This document shows positions 34,197-46,356 of a stretch of DNA of 64,000 bases, one piece after another (the stretch's first letter is position 1; each line of letters starts with the position of its first letter). The stretch is from Apostichopus japonicus. Lineage: Eukaryota > Echinodermata > Holothuroidea > Aspidochirotida > Stichopodidae. The DNA is taken from assembly GCF_037975245.1 (NCBI RefSeq), contig NC_092566.1, positions 5,456,001-5,520,000 on the forward strand. Direction: 5' to 3'. The notes under the pieces were generated by a model that ran no database searches, was not told where the DNA came from, and saw only the letters and a program-made list of their open reading frames with translations. The position numbers and the translations under genes were made by a program.

Positions 34197-36441
34197 TTCA
34201 GCCTATTTTGATACATTTCTTCATAAAACGGTAGAGCGCCTTCAATGTATTCCTTCAGTTCAGGGGTCACTTTCCATTCTGGTTTTGATGTCCCCCTTGG
34301 TATCTGTGGTGGTTCGAATCCAGTAGACTTTACAGCCCGAGAATATACGTTAGTCTTCGACTCTAAGAGAACAAAGTCGCCTGACCCCTTCCATTTCTGT
34401 CTGATGAAGTCATCACTGCCTTCCCACTGCAAGTAACTCTCTTTGAACGGGATGCCAAGTTTCTCGAAGTATTTCGGAAGGATCACTTCTGGTTTTGTTA
34501 GGAGATCCTCTACATCTATAATAACGGGCTCAACTTCGGAAGTCTCAAGCAGATGTTGCCACAACTTGTGCTGAATCTTGTATAAATCCTTGACTGGAAT
34601 GAATGGAGTATCGTTACCAACATGACATTCTTCCCAATCCATGCCATCGGGGTCCAGCCGATAGCGAATCATCTCTTTGAAGGAAGTATACGCTTGCGCA
34701 GGATGCCGAATGATGAAACTATGACGACAGGTAACATCTAGCAAATACGAAAGGTGATCAATGATGGCAAATACTTGATCTTTTATGAAAATAATCTTCT
34801 TTGGAGTCGGTTTCTCCAGTTGCTGTTTCACCCAAGAATAACTGTAATATTAAACATCAAAGAAACGTTTTTTTTGGTAAATAATTTCTGTTTCTGCATG
34901 GAATTACTCTATAGACAGAATCTGGTAGTTGTCGTGTCAAATTGTCCACAAAGACAACAACGAAAGAAAACGGAATGCAGCTTGTGGTATCATACCTATT
35001 ACGGATTCTTTACCTTTCAATTATGATTTATTTTTATTAAGAACTCGACACTGAAAAAATGGGCGTACACATGGAAACCGTTCGTCTTTGCCTTTGCAAA
35101 ACTTTGTAAACTTGTTATTTGAGATCATAAACTTCATATAAATTATTATGGAATGTTACACTTGCTCCCGAAGAGCACACAAACAACAGGTGCGCTAGAA
35201 TAAATTGTCCATTAATCAGTCGGTGTTGAAATTCTCGAAACATTTAGTGGTATATGAAATCAGTTAATTATTACATTAACTTTACTTAAACAGCCTTGAA
35301 AAACGTCCTTCTCTCAAATTGTTCAATGTCGGGCGGGTGCGATTAGGCACGGTTGTGTGTGAAATGACAGCCCTGCAAATGCAATAACAACAAACACAAA
35401 TACAGCGATTTAATTTGTATCGTTTGAGCATTGTGATTGGCTGAGAAGAACATCGGCTGTATCCATGGGCGCAGATCGGTCTTGGATAATGGTGGGGACG
35501 CGTGTCTGTTCTCTGATATTATCTAACCGGAGCATGGCGATGGGTTCGAGCGTAGCGTACAATATTTTTTTTGGCAAATATATCTCCCAGATCGGCGGAA
35601 ATACTACTTCCTAAACCCAATGATGCTCCCAAACCTCCTTAAGTTTTAGATCTCATGGCTTAGAAATTTAGTTTGGGGAAACATATGGGCGTCTGCAGAA
35701 AAAATATCAGGGGGACATATAATCCATGTAAACTTTTGTATACGATGGTTCTGTGGTCCTTTCCCAGAAAACAATTATAGACTGCCGCAAATGCGATTTC
35801 CGTCCTGTATTTAACAACTGTGGATAAATGTAATAAAATGAGAACTGCTGCATGTGATATGCATAATGCTGGATCAAACTGCGCCCACAGGGAAATTTGA
35901 ATGCAGCGTTTGGTCAAGACAAATTGGTGGGGACACGGTATATCACGTCCCCACCACTAACAAATTTAATGGGGACGCGTCCCGCTGCCTCCACCAGGAT
36001 CTGCACCCATGGCTGTATCTATAGATCTGCATATTAAGTATTCGTCAAACGTGGCACATATGATTACTTTTATGTCATTACATGCATGCATGCATACCTT
36101 CTTTAAAAGAACTTTGGAATAATGCATTCTCTTTACCTGATTTCGTTCTGATCAATAACATTGGCATTCTCTTTGACGTCATTCTTCATCGTCTCTCTGA
36201 TTCCTTTCATGAAGTCACTCGCTTCGTTTCTCGCCAGTCTTTCCCTCATTCTCTCTGCGTGAGGATCCCCAACCCTGAAATTCGGATTATAGAACGTTTC
36301 ATTAAAGTGACTTGCGCAGTAGGGTTCCATCCAGACTTCGGTGTTATCTACAAACGTCATAAACTTCGAGAAAGCAGTACTGCAAGTCCGAGGAACGGTC
36401 CAGAGGAAGACCCGTTTAGCGTCCGATTGGAATGACATCAT
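34193..36441 (-). CDS. Sulfotransferase-like P-loop protein, intact, copy 2
   Basis: Exon 1 is 36441-36137 (305 nt, start ATGATG) and exon 2 is 34841-34193 (649 nt), giving 317 residues. The donor is tcag/gtaaag and the acceptor is attacag/t. Residues 12-24 (FLWTVPRTCSTAF) form the phosphate-binding loop of the PAPS-dependent sulfotransferase fold. Residues 144-156 (FIIRHPAQAYTSF) supply the Arg and Ser expected to hold the PAPS 3'-phosphate. YFEKLGIPFKESYLQW follows, a block also seen in the sulfotransferase-like proteins often mislabelled as branched-chain aminotransferase-like. No signal peptide or membrane segment is seen, so it is probably cytosolic. The acceptor substrate is unknown. 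The intron (1295 nt) holds the MITE at 35464-36011. It is inverted relative to the two plus-strand copies. Cys is at position 42, where the others have Leu or Tyr. Confidence 0.88.
35464..36011. mobile_element. Intronic MITE, ~548 bp (copy 2)
   Basis: TIRs are CATGGGCGCAGATC and GATCTGCACCCATG (one mismatch). The duplicated target is GCTGTATC at 35456-35463 and 36012-36019. The orthologous insertions in the other two intact genes lie at 49294-49850 and 55561-56113. The interior includes the taaccggagcatggcgatgg...cgtagcgtacaa module. Confidence 0.88.
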
Positions 36442-38148
36442 AGCTGTACGTTGCCGTTCTTTTCCGAATGATTTTTATCTGTTCAAATGACAAATACGAA
36501 TTTGACATTCACGAAAGTTACTAAAATAATGGTTGGTTGGATTTTGTTTTTCTTGCCACGATTTAGCGTAGGCTTACGTTAAAATTGAAAGGGCTGTCTT
36601 TAAACACAAAACAAAGTCTCGAAAAGCATTGAAATTATTATCAACAATCTAAGGTCATCATCTGCTTATGCTCAAAATCTTCTCAAAACGATAGAATACG
36701 TTCTGTTCTGCTAACATAGATTGATCAAGTTTTGTAATATAACAGTTATTTTTGTGCCTATACACAATTATCGTTTGAAGGACTGTTGTGATTGTATTGG
36801 AGCAGACTCGCAGTACAATACAAAGCATATATATATATATATATATATAACCAGGGTTGGATAAGCTCGCAATTGGTTGTGGTCCCGAAGGTGCCGATTT
36901 CCTCCTGGCCTTTAAAATGTGTGTCGTCCGAGGTGCCGAATGTATCGTTTTTATTTGTTTTTTAATTGATTATGTTTTATCACACTGAACAGTACGTATA
37001 TGGAACATACTATATATAGATTAATTGTGATGACCAACATCCTGCAAGGAACTGACCTAAGAAACCTTGTTAGGCTTGTCTGATAGGTCACTCCCTGTAT
37101 AACATAGTTAAACTAATACATATGAGCAAAAACATACAGCCTATACTATGACCAAAACAAAACCAAAAGCAATAAGGGAGTAGGGAAATGTGGTTATAGA
37201 CAGTTACTTACCATATAACTTGTTCTTAATTTTCTGCCAAATGATGTAACTAAATCATGTTTAATGTTTTGAAGGGTCCCTGTGCCACCGGTTGGATCAA
37301 TGTGCACGCCGGGAGCAATTTATTCCCCAGAGGATAGGGCCATTCTGTACATACATATATACTACATGTTAACGAAGCAGACTATATGCTTAAAGCGAAC
37401 TTTCCTTCAGCATTTGGAAGGTAAGATTTAAAGACGACACCACTGACTTAGTGGCAGATTGTTTTATTTTATTTTCAATTGAGAATATGGCTTCTATAAT
37501 AGGCTATTACACCTCACCTTTTTCTTCAGTGTGAGTCGACGGCGGATGTAGACCTATACACCTCTTCTTGTATTCATGTAATTCGCTGTATATGTTCGTA
37601 TATAAAGAATGCTCACATTCAGGAATGTTGACTTTGAACTTTAGCTTTTAAGGGTAGATTGTTTGCCATGTATGGAAACGTTTAGGTGCAGTGAAAATAT
37701 TAAGTTGTAATAAATGAACCTTTTGTTAGGCTAACCTTGCTGACATTAATATTACGGTTACCACAAAATGACAACAAAATAACGAAAAGGTCATAAAATA
37801 TTTCATTCCTCTTCAAAACTTTCGAACTTTAATAGACTCAATCATTCAGAATTTAGTTCTGACATGCTACATGACAGTGATTTATTATCACTATCACTAT
37901 CATTATCATTTCGTTGTTTGTCTGAGAGATAAGAGCTACAGACAACTTTATTGTCGAAGAAGTTTTCAGAAATTCAACTGTTAAGATTACTAACAATTCT
38001 CAATTGTTTGTTCCAAACGTTGGAATTATATCTACTTAGCAAGAGATAAGTTCGCTCATTTTGTAGAAAGGTGATAGCACTTTTTATTTTTTTATTTTGA
38101 CGGCATCTTAAAGGTACCATAGCAATTTCAACAAGTGTCACGTCATAA
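36442..38148. promoter_or_regulatory. Duplicated upstream region of copy 2
   Basis: It is the reverse complement of 53322-55127 (copy 4 upstream) and partly of 47411-48861 (copy 3). On the gene strand, a pyrimidine stretch ending tttgaacag lies about 50 bp before the ATG and is a possible 5'-UTR splice acceptor. A short (TA)n lies at 36827-36849. No core promoter could be assigned. Confidence 0.5.
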
Positions 38149-38161
38149 ATATATATATATA

Positions 38162-38240
<79 letters not shown>

Positions 38241-38259
38241 ATCTATATATATATATCTA

Positions 38260-38331
<72 letters not shown>
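38149..38331. repeat. (TA)n microsatellite, ~180 bp
   Basis: TA repeats with a few tatc interruptions at the outer edge of the duplicated upstream block, equivalent to the array at 53237-53320. Confidence 0.98.
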
Positions 38332-38332
<1 letters not shown>

Positions 38333-38334
38333 GC

Positions 38335-38774
38335 TCTTCCTAAGTTTTGTCACATTACATTTACTTAACAATCTCTTCATTGGTTACCTGTACAGCAACG
38401 CATTGAATTTACACTAATCTTGCAAGTATTTAAATGTTTTAAAGGTCTTGCACCTAAGTATTTATGTGATATGATCTTGGTGAAGTCTAGTTCTTACTCT
38501 TTGCGCTCACATTCTCAAATCACCCTGCATTTTCCTCGTATCAATCATAATACGTAAGGCAATAGGGCTTTTGCCTACAAAGGACCTCGGTTGTGGAATT
38601 CACTTCCGGTGGAATTGATGTGTATCGACACCTTGACCCTGGATGCTTTCAATACAAAGTTAAAAACGTATCTGTATCGTGCTTATTTTGATTGACCTGA
38701 CTGGTTGGCTTTTTCCTTAGTAAGCGCTTTTTAATGTTTGTACAAAATTAGCGCTATATAAATGCATATATTAT

Positions 38775-38778
<4 letters not shown>
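38335..38778 (+). mobile_element. CR1/L2-like LINE 3' fragment
   Basis: A plus-strand frame reads [16 protein letters not shown]-like broken sequence and then LQVFKCFKGLAPKYL (38420), NRAFAYKGPRLWNSLPVEL (38563-38620) and LKTYLYRAYFD with a stop (about 38660-38695). These are the typical C-terminal motifs of L2/CR1 ORF2. It is followed by an agcgctatataaatg-type 3' end and (ATT)n, as in L2 elements. Confidence 0.8.

Positions 38779-38834
<56 letters not shown>
38779..38834. repeat. (TA)n microsatellite
   Basis: About 55 bp of TA, directly joined to the block duplicated at 57841. Confidence 0.97.
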
Positions 38835-38836
<2 letters not shown>

Positions 38837-39895
38837 ACCCATGTCGAACTTAAATTGACATAATATGTAAGTTTCTCGTGCTCAAATTGGATGAAAACGA
38901 CGAATAGTGTGTAACAAGTTCTAAAAAATGAAGGCTATATATTTCATTGTTTTATTTCCAAATCTGTGACTTTATTCGTAATATCAGATTGATTTGAAGC
39001 TTATGCTTTTATGTTGCGTAATTTGCAGTAAGTTTGCTTTCAATTTCGAGGAATTTTGAGACCAGAACTAGCATCTGATACCGTATATTTTCTTGGACAG
39101 TCAACAATTGTACGAAAATTACACAAGCTTACAAATTTTATTTGCCATGCTTAACCCTTTACAAATCCTTAAACCACATGCAACTTGGATCTCCATCAAA
39201 CTCAGTACTAAAATACCGACCTTCCTGCTCCTCTACTCCTCGCACTGAATTCTAACCGCGATTAACTGTTGGTTATAAAGTTAAAGCACTCAATTTCTAT
39301 AATTTAGTTGATTACGAAGTCACTCTATGATGCTAGTGCAGCTCCCTATTGTAAAAAGTAGTGACCCATAGACAATCCCACGGAGCGGATGATCCGAACT
39401 TTGGAACTAAGAGTATCATGTATTTGTTTAACTTGGTGAACCATCATATACCAATTATCATGTTTAATTACACTTTTCATCTATTCTATGTTAACATATC
39501 ATTACTAATTTCCCCCAACTAAAAATGTAAGCATGTGACACCCCCATTTGAAAACTAGAGGACTGTTTTCGCGATGTTTTGGTCCTCCTCGTTCGTCAAG
39601 GAGTGCAAATAACGTTTTCCGCCCATGGTAGTACCGTGTTGTTCATGGCATTCCCACGCATGGTCGCGGTCAGACCGAAGGATCGGTCCCCAACTATGTT
39701 GTGGTGAAAACATAATATCTAGTCGCTCTTTAGAAAGGAAATCATAAAAATAAACTGTTATACGTAAAAACGTTTGAGGAACACATCGGGTAGATAAGTG
39801 AATGACAGCAGAGGAGAGGGAGTGAGGTGGATAGGTGCGCGCATCTCCCGTGATCTTTGGATTTACGAACATGTAAACCAAAAACAAGTAAACCA
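38835..39895. repeat. Downstream duplicated block D (pair of 57841-58880)
   Basis: Starting cccatgtcgaacttaaattg, it matches 57846-58880 in the same orientation with small differences. It includes ccgtatattttcttggacag, gcggatgatccgaac and the tagataagtgaatgacagcag region. It contains no gene. Its partner lies 3' of the fourth sulfotransferase copy, which suggests a missing plus-strand gene copy to its left. Confidence 0.8.
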
Positions 39896-39904
39896 AATTC
39901 CTCT

Positions 39905-40560
39905 ATCTCCTTAATAAGTCATGAACTCACGCACTTTTCTGACTGGTTTAAATAAAAAAAATTGTCCCTTAATGTTAAAAAGACAAACTTCATGTTATTT
40001 TATCAACTTCACAACAAGTTTAAAAATCTTAAAATATGCATTGATGACATCTTTGTTACACCGACTCATTCTGTCAAATTCCTTGGACTTAATGTTGACC
40101 CCCAACTTAACTGGAAACTTCATATTAATTCAGTATGCAACAAAACGGCAAAAATTATGGGAGTCCTTTATAAAATAAGTCATTTTGTACCAAAGAATGT
40201 TCTCATTACGCTTTACCATTCTCTTAGCTACTCGCACCTATCTTACTGTAACATTGTATGGGGTAAGGGGTAATACTCATCCCACTTACCTTAATCGCTC
40301 GTTTATTCTTCAGAAAAAAAGCTATTCTTGTTAATTGTATATGTTATCTTATGTAACGTAAGTACATTTACATGGTTTATTTGTGTGTGCAACCTTTGTT
40401 TTATTGCATGCATTGTTCATTATTTTTTCTTTTCTTATTGTCTTTGTACGGGGGGTCTGCTTCGTAAGAGCCTCGGCTTTCTCAGACCTTCTCCACTTGT
40501 CACATACATTTTCTTCTATTATTGTGTAATATATATTGAATGTGAAAACAAATAAATAAA
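39905..40560 (+). mobile_element. LINE A 3' fragment, part of the duplicated unit
   Basis: It contains the same C-terminal frame as 25680-25860 (NVKKTNFMLFYQLHNKFKNL) and the terminal block ggtctgcttcgtaagagcct, and ends in aaataaataaaatgaagtg. It matches 51437-52545 except for an internal gap. It is 5'-truncated. Confidence 0.85.
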
Positions 40561-40906
40561 ATGAAGTGAAACTGTGATTGACCGTAATTCGATACCGTGA
40601 AAATGCTTGTGTTGAACTACAAGGAGATGGCGCTATTGCTAATTCGTTCGTTTTAGGTGTAGAGTTTTTTTTGTGACGGTTTTTATTGTGACGGAGTTTT
40701 AAAAATCTTGCGAGTAGGTTGAGGCATTTGGGAGACATTTTTTTCACATGAGACCGAATTTTCGCGAAATTTTGATAGAAAAATTCCATATTTTGAGATA
40801 TATTCCCCAATTACGGAGAAATCTAAATACAGATGTCTTTGAGGCTCCTGATATGAGTCCTGTAATGTGTTAGCTAGTTGGAATTGATGGGGTCAGTCTG
40901 ATAGAA

Positions 40907-40910
<4 letters not shown>
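40561..40910. repeat. Duplicated sequence after the LINE A end
   Basis: ctgtgattgaccgtaattcg... matches 52556-52820, showing that LINE and flank were copied together. No gene is seen. Confidence 0.7.
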
Positions 40911-40948
<38 letters not shown>

Positions 40949-40954
40949 TATATA
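40911..40954. repeat. (TA)n microsatellite
   Basis: Short TA array before the upstream region of copy 3, equivalent to 53237-53320. Confidence 0.95.
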
Positions 40955-40955
40955 G

Positions 40956-41154
40956 TATCGTTATATTGTTGTCATTTTGTGGTAACCGTAATAAAAGTGT
41001 CAGCAAGGTTAGCCTAACAAAAGGTAGATTTATTACAACTTAGCATTTTCACTGCACCTAAACGTTTCCATACATGGCAAACAATCTACCCTTAAAAGCT
41101 AAAGTTCAAATTCAACATTTCTGAATGTGATCATTCTTTATATACGAACATATA
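40956..41154. repeat. Distal upstream region of copy 3, left of the gypsy insertion
   Basis: It matches 53785-53985 (gttgtcattttgtggtaaccg, aggttagcctaacaaaaggt). The match breaks off after cgaacatata, where the LTR starts. Confidence 0.75.
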
Positions 41155-41351
41155 TGCCCAGAGGTGTTAGGTGGGGCTGGGGTAATGAGGGGCCAGGCGG
41201 CTCATCCGGCTATAAAGGAGGGGAAGAGAAACAAGAACGCTGATCGTAAGATTGATCGGACAGCAACGAGTTGTAACAGAAACTGTCCTTGCGCCCTCTA
41301 TTACGACAATCAAAATTTTGTGGGGGTCTACTAAATAGTTCACCCATTACA
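41155..41351 (-). repeat. Single (3') LTR of the gypsy element
   Basis: On the minus strand it starts TGTAATGGGTG just after a purine tract (41352-41366, agaaggggagag) and ends ...CTGGGCA before the host sequence, giving a 197-bp TG...CA LTR. No second copy is found in the window. Confidence 0.7.
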
Positions 41352-42020
41352 CTCTCCCCTTCTTCATAAGATGTCGTCCCGACATGGAAATAAATATTGT
41401 CATGGCAAAATACACTCTGCCTTACCCCATAAAACTAATTACAATATCATGAAACTAATTCCTTCTGATGAACACTAACTTTAACATGTTATATAAAATA
41501 ACGGCTAAACATTAAACAAAATAACTGTACACTAGACTGTTTCTAGGGTTACACCCTATGAACTCCAATACCTCAGACATCCTGGACCAATACCCTATCA
41601 AATTATTCTGTACATTTATACTAACTGCATGTATGACTTCCCCTAGGCATTAACCTAAATTGACTACAACACAACCCACTTGTGTAGAGCAATAATACTA
41701 CCACATAATTCTTGTGTAGAGCCTGGGAAGGATTGAAGTTATAAACTCTTTGGTAACGCGTAATCCCAAATGAGAAATACTTCTTTACAGTGTATAAGAT
41801 CAATAATCACTGAGTACATGAATAAAATGTGAATGCCCATGTCACATATGAAGATTTCAATAAAGACAGCATGCATATTGGTAGCATCTACTACATGTAA
41901 AACAAGCATCAACAGCCTTTCCAGTCTCTAAATGTGTCTAACCATGAATATGGTCCAAACTCAACATAATTTTTTTTTTTTTTTAAAACATATACTACAG
42001 TCACGTAAAACCAATATTCT

Positions 42021-42715
42021 CTAAAACATTGCTACAGGCCTAGGATACCTCATGGCCGATGGAGGTGGATAGCCCGGCTGTTGAAACCACTGATGCTGCA
42101 TGGGTGCCATAGGATACCAGACATCATATGGAGCAATAGGTGGGGTACCAGATACAGTGTTAACTTGTGGGTGATGCTGCCGATATGTTGGTACACCGAG
42201 TTGGTTATAGGTAAAAACAGTTCTAGGTACTCTAATTCTAGACGTCCTCACATCCTGTTCAGGCTGCACCTCTGGATCATTCTCAGGTACTGGTTCATCT
42301 GATGGGATTACTCTTTCCAAGTTACCCCCTTCCTCTGTCAGAGTGTCCGGATCCAGTTGTTGGACATTACCACCATCATCATCAGACAGTGACATCTCTC
42401 CTCCAGGAACATTATCAGCTGGCATTTGACTGGCTACATATATAGGGACATCCCAGTCACTGTCACTAGATTCTCCCTCGGATTCAGTCAGGTTTTGGGA
42501 CTTCTTGGGTTTCACCTTCTTGGTCTTACCACTCTCTGGCTGTGGCTCCTCCAATGGCAAGGAGTCACATGGCAACAAGAGGTTCCTGTGAAGCGTCCTC
42601 TTCCTTCCTTTTTCCCCTCGCTGGAGTCAGTTCGTACACAGGGACATCGGGTAGAAGTTGTTTGACCACAACGTAGATGTGTTCCTCCCAATAAGGCCGT
42701 AATTTAGCAGGGCCT
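42021..42715 (-). pseudogene. Gypsy pol C-terminal tail
   Basis: It is a frame downstream of integrase, acidic and then Pro/Gln/Tyr-rich, ending YPRPVAMF and a stop at 42021. It is separated from the integrase frame by a shift at a G7/C7 run near 42720. It is a low-complexity tail as in many invertebrate gypsy pol proteins; no domain is assigned. Confidence 0.65.
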
Positions 42716-44647
42716 TCATGGGGGGGCCATATTCTTCACAAGCACTCGGTCTCCTGGTGATAGAAAGGTGCAATGAACTCTCTTGTCATATCTGTCTTTT
42801 GCTTTCTTTGACGCCCTCATTGCATTTCTCGATGCAAGAGCATAAGCTTCCTGCATTTTCCTCTTCCACCTTTCTGCATAGTCTGCAGGATCTCCACTTT
42901 CTTCGGACTTCTCAGCTAGGTCAAACAGTAGGTCTACAGGGAGTTTTGGAGATCTCCCGAACATCATGAAGTAGGTTGCATACCCAGTGGTCTCACATCT
43001 GGTGCAGTTGTAGGCATGCACACACTGTTGGAGTGAATCAGTCCAATTCTTCCTGTGTTTTTCTGATTGAGAACGCAGCATACTTAACAGGGTTCTGTTC
43101 ATCCTTTCAACTTGTCCGTTTCCCTGTGGATGGTAGAGCGTTGTTCTGGAGTGTTTGATACCAGCATGCTCCTGAAGTTTTGAAAATAGTTTGTTTTCAA
43201 ATTCACGTCCCTGATCGTGATGGAGTTTCCTTGGAAACCCGAACTTCATGAAGTAGTCATTGAACAGTTTGTCAGCTGCGGCAGCTGCAGACTTGTTTCT
43301 CGTGGGGTAGGCTTGACAGAACCGAGTGTAGTGATCCATTACTACCAATATATACTCATATCCCTTACATCTCTCAAAATGCAAGAAATCTATGGAAAAA
43401 ACTTCAAATGGCTCAGTTGTTTGTATAGGGACCATGGGTGCAACTGTGTGTCTTGCAGGCTTCTTTCTTTTCAAGCATTCGCATTCCTTTGTAACATAGT
43501 GTTCAACCTGCTTAGCCATATATGGCCAGAGAAACCTCTGTCTTGTCAACTCCAGGGTTCTTTCGACTCCTACATGACCCATGTCATTGTGTAATGCCTT
43601 CAACACCAACTTCCTATACTTCTCTGGAAGGAGGAGCTGCTTTCTATTTATGGTTCTCCTCTGTAATAGTCCCCTGTCATCTATTTCAATCTCCTTCCAT
43701 TTTCCAAGTAAGATTTGCACCCCCTTTGATTCTTGTCTCCTCTCTGTTCGTTTTGGAAGGTGCCCCTGACGTTTGTACTCAAGCACCTTTCCAATAGTAT
43801 CATCATTCCCTTGAGCAGCTTTTAGGGTGTCAACATCTATAGAGCCAAGGGTTGGTCGTGCTGCAGCCGTAACAGTCTCAATCGCATCCAAACTGCAAGG
43901 TACAGCATCAATGCAGCTAATATCGCCTTTGTCAATCGCCTGTAGAAACTCCTTTGCTGCTGCTATGACACCATCAGGTATTTCCATGACACAATCATTG
44001 ACCAATTCTTCCATGTTACCAACGTTAATAGGCATTCGTGATAACGTGTCGGCGTCATTATTCCTCTTGCCAGGTCTGTACTTAATGTTGAACCGAAAAC
44101 TTGCCAGTTCAGAAACCCACCGTTGGCCAGTGGCATTAAGACGGGCAGTTGTCAACACATAGGTGAGTGGATTGTTATCAGTGAAGACGGTGAAGTTAAC
44201 AGCATACTGCAGATAATCACGGAAACGGTCTGTAATTGACCACTTTAGAGCCAAAAACTCTAATTTGTTAGAATGATAGTTCTTTTCTGCCGGTGACAAC
44301 GTCCTGGATGCAAAAGCAATGACTCGCAACTTTCCTTCTTGTCGTTGGTACAAAACTGATGCCAGGCCTTGGTTCGATGCATACGTGTGGAGGATAAATG
44401 GCAATTTAAAGTCTGGATATGCCATCACCGGTTGTTGGGTAATCTGATCAATAAGACCATCGACAATACTTTGTGGTTCTTGTGTCCAATTTACTAGTCT
44501 TCTTCTTCTTTTTCCCATTCGATGCCGTTTTGTCATTGGTCTTTGTTGATTTTCCAAGGAGGTCATACAGTGGTCTGGCTCTAATGGAAAAATTTGCAAC
44601 ATAACTCCGGTAGTAGCCCAAAAAACCAAGTATTTGTCTAAGCTCAC
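42716..44647 (-). pseudogene. Gypsy pol: RNase H and integrase
   Basis: RNase H motifs are FASRTLSPAEKNYHSNKLEF, FTDNNPLTYVL and KRNNDADTLSR. The integrase has an HHCC-type domain with HNDMGHVGVERTL, the DDE core with IDFLHFERCKGYEYILVVMD and TLYHPQGNGQVERMNR, and a C-terminal DRVLVKN. The order RT-RNase H-integrase places it in Ty3/gypsy. The frame runs open for 643 codons but is out of frame with the RT piece upstream and the tail downstream. Confidence 0.85.
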
Positions 44648-46324
44648 CAGTAGTTGTAGGCGTTCTCTCCTTCAGAGCTAGGACAGGTTGTATCTCTGCA
44701 GGGTCCATCTTATAGCCCTCTTCCGATACTACACTACCCAGGTATCTGACCTGCCTTTGGAACAGTGTACATTTCGATGGCTTGAGTTTAACACCATGTA
44801 GCTGTAACCGTTTGAGGACTTTCCGGAGATTTTCGACATGCTGGTCTAAAGTTGGGGCAAAAACAAGAATGTCATCCATATAACACAGATTTGATTGTTG
44901 TACCCATCTAAACAATTCTCCATGGCCCTCTGGAACTCGGCTGGTGCATTCTTTAGACAAAAAGGGATTCTTCCCCACTCATGTAGGCCCCATGGTGTAA
45001 TGAAGGCTGTCAGATGTTGGCTTTCTTCCGCCATAAACCCCTGGTGGTAAGCCTTCCCTTGGTCCAAGGTAGAGAACCATGAATTACCTGCCAAGCCATC
45101 TAAAATATCCTGTATTTTTGGGATCGGTTGGCGGTCATCGATAGTTTTCCTGTTTAACTCTCGATAGGAGATACAGAGTCTCAGTGTACCATCTCGTTTG
45201 CGTACCCATACCACTGTAGAAGAATAGTTGGATTTGGACCTTGTGACCCAGCCTCGGTTGATGAGATCTTGAAGGTAGTCTTTACCTTCTTTGTACAGTG
45301 GGCGGGGAATGCTGGCATAGTTTTTCTGCACTGGTCTTGGATCACTTACATGGATTCTCATTTGAAGATCAGGAACACAACCTTGGTCAAAATCATCTCT
45401 TGAGAAGGCAGCATTTTCTTCGTTCAGCATTCGTGTGACAACTTCCCTCTGTTTCACAGTTAAACCTGAGAGATCCACGGGAGGGCACCATTGTTCCATC
45501 TGTTCACTGGCACTTTCTTTGGCTTCAGGAATAGCACGTTCATGTATGTTTTTGCCCACCTCAGAACCTCCTTCACAAGCATTAACAATTGCTTGTACCC
45601 GTAAAGTCATCTCTTCATCTTCGTCATCACAGGGTAAGTGGAGACAAGATTTGATTGGTTCCACACAACCCAGCATGGTGCGTTTTCTGAGCCAAAAATC
45701 TCTGTTACTGGTGTTGATTACTGGAATCTGAACTCTACAGGAAGATCCCTTGTTAACGGGGACCACCGTCTCTGGAATTTCCAGCCCATCAGGCCACCCT
45801 TGTTCTGGATTAGGATGGAAGAAAGCAGACAAAGTATTCTGTTCTGAACCAAAATGGACTCTACATGAGACTAATTCCATCTGACCTTTCTTAACACAGA
45901 TGTCCTTCCTTCCTGTCGTACATCGGGCTGAAACTTGGTCACCTTCTAAGACTGCTTCAATTAGAGACCGAATGGCCCCTTCTCTTCTACCAGGCAGCAG
46001 TTTCTGCAAAGAGTTAACCAAAGTCTTCTCTTCCTCTGTATCCTCAATGACATGACGGATGACATAGGTACCCAGGATAGGCATCTCACGTTCACCAGGA
46101 CAAACAAGCATCGGTACTGTAAGTGGCTGGAGTCCAGAATCTTTTGTTCCTAACTTTAAACTGACCTCCACCCAACCACTGTATGGGACATCAAGATCAT
46201 TTGCCCCTTTTAAATCCAACGTCAAACCGTCTAATAACTCGCCAACCGGTCGGGGTGACTTGTCTACTAGGTGATCCCTTAACCATCTCTCGGGTAAAAT
46301 AGAAACCTGTGCCCCTGTGTCCAC
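44448..46324 (-). pseudogene. Gypsy pol: protease and reverse transcriptase, frameshifted
   Basis: An aspartic-protease start (VDTGAQVSILPERWL) opens the frame at 46324. Reverse transcriptase motifs follow: WVRKRDGTLRLCISYRELN, FSTLDQGKAYHQ and PFCLKNAPAEFQRAM. A shift near 44880-44950 moves the YMDD catalytic box and KPSKCTLFQRQVRYLG into a second frame ending at 44448. Another break separates protease from gag. It cannot be translated as one polyprotein. Confidence 0.85.
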
Positions 46325-46356
46325 AGAACCTTCGTCTCAACACCTTCTATCTGACA

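Noticed and set aside
39555-39896. 113-codon minus-strand frame in duplicated block D
   Set aside because: The frame is not preserved in the paralogous block at 58560-58870, where small indels break it, so it is not under coding constraint.
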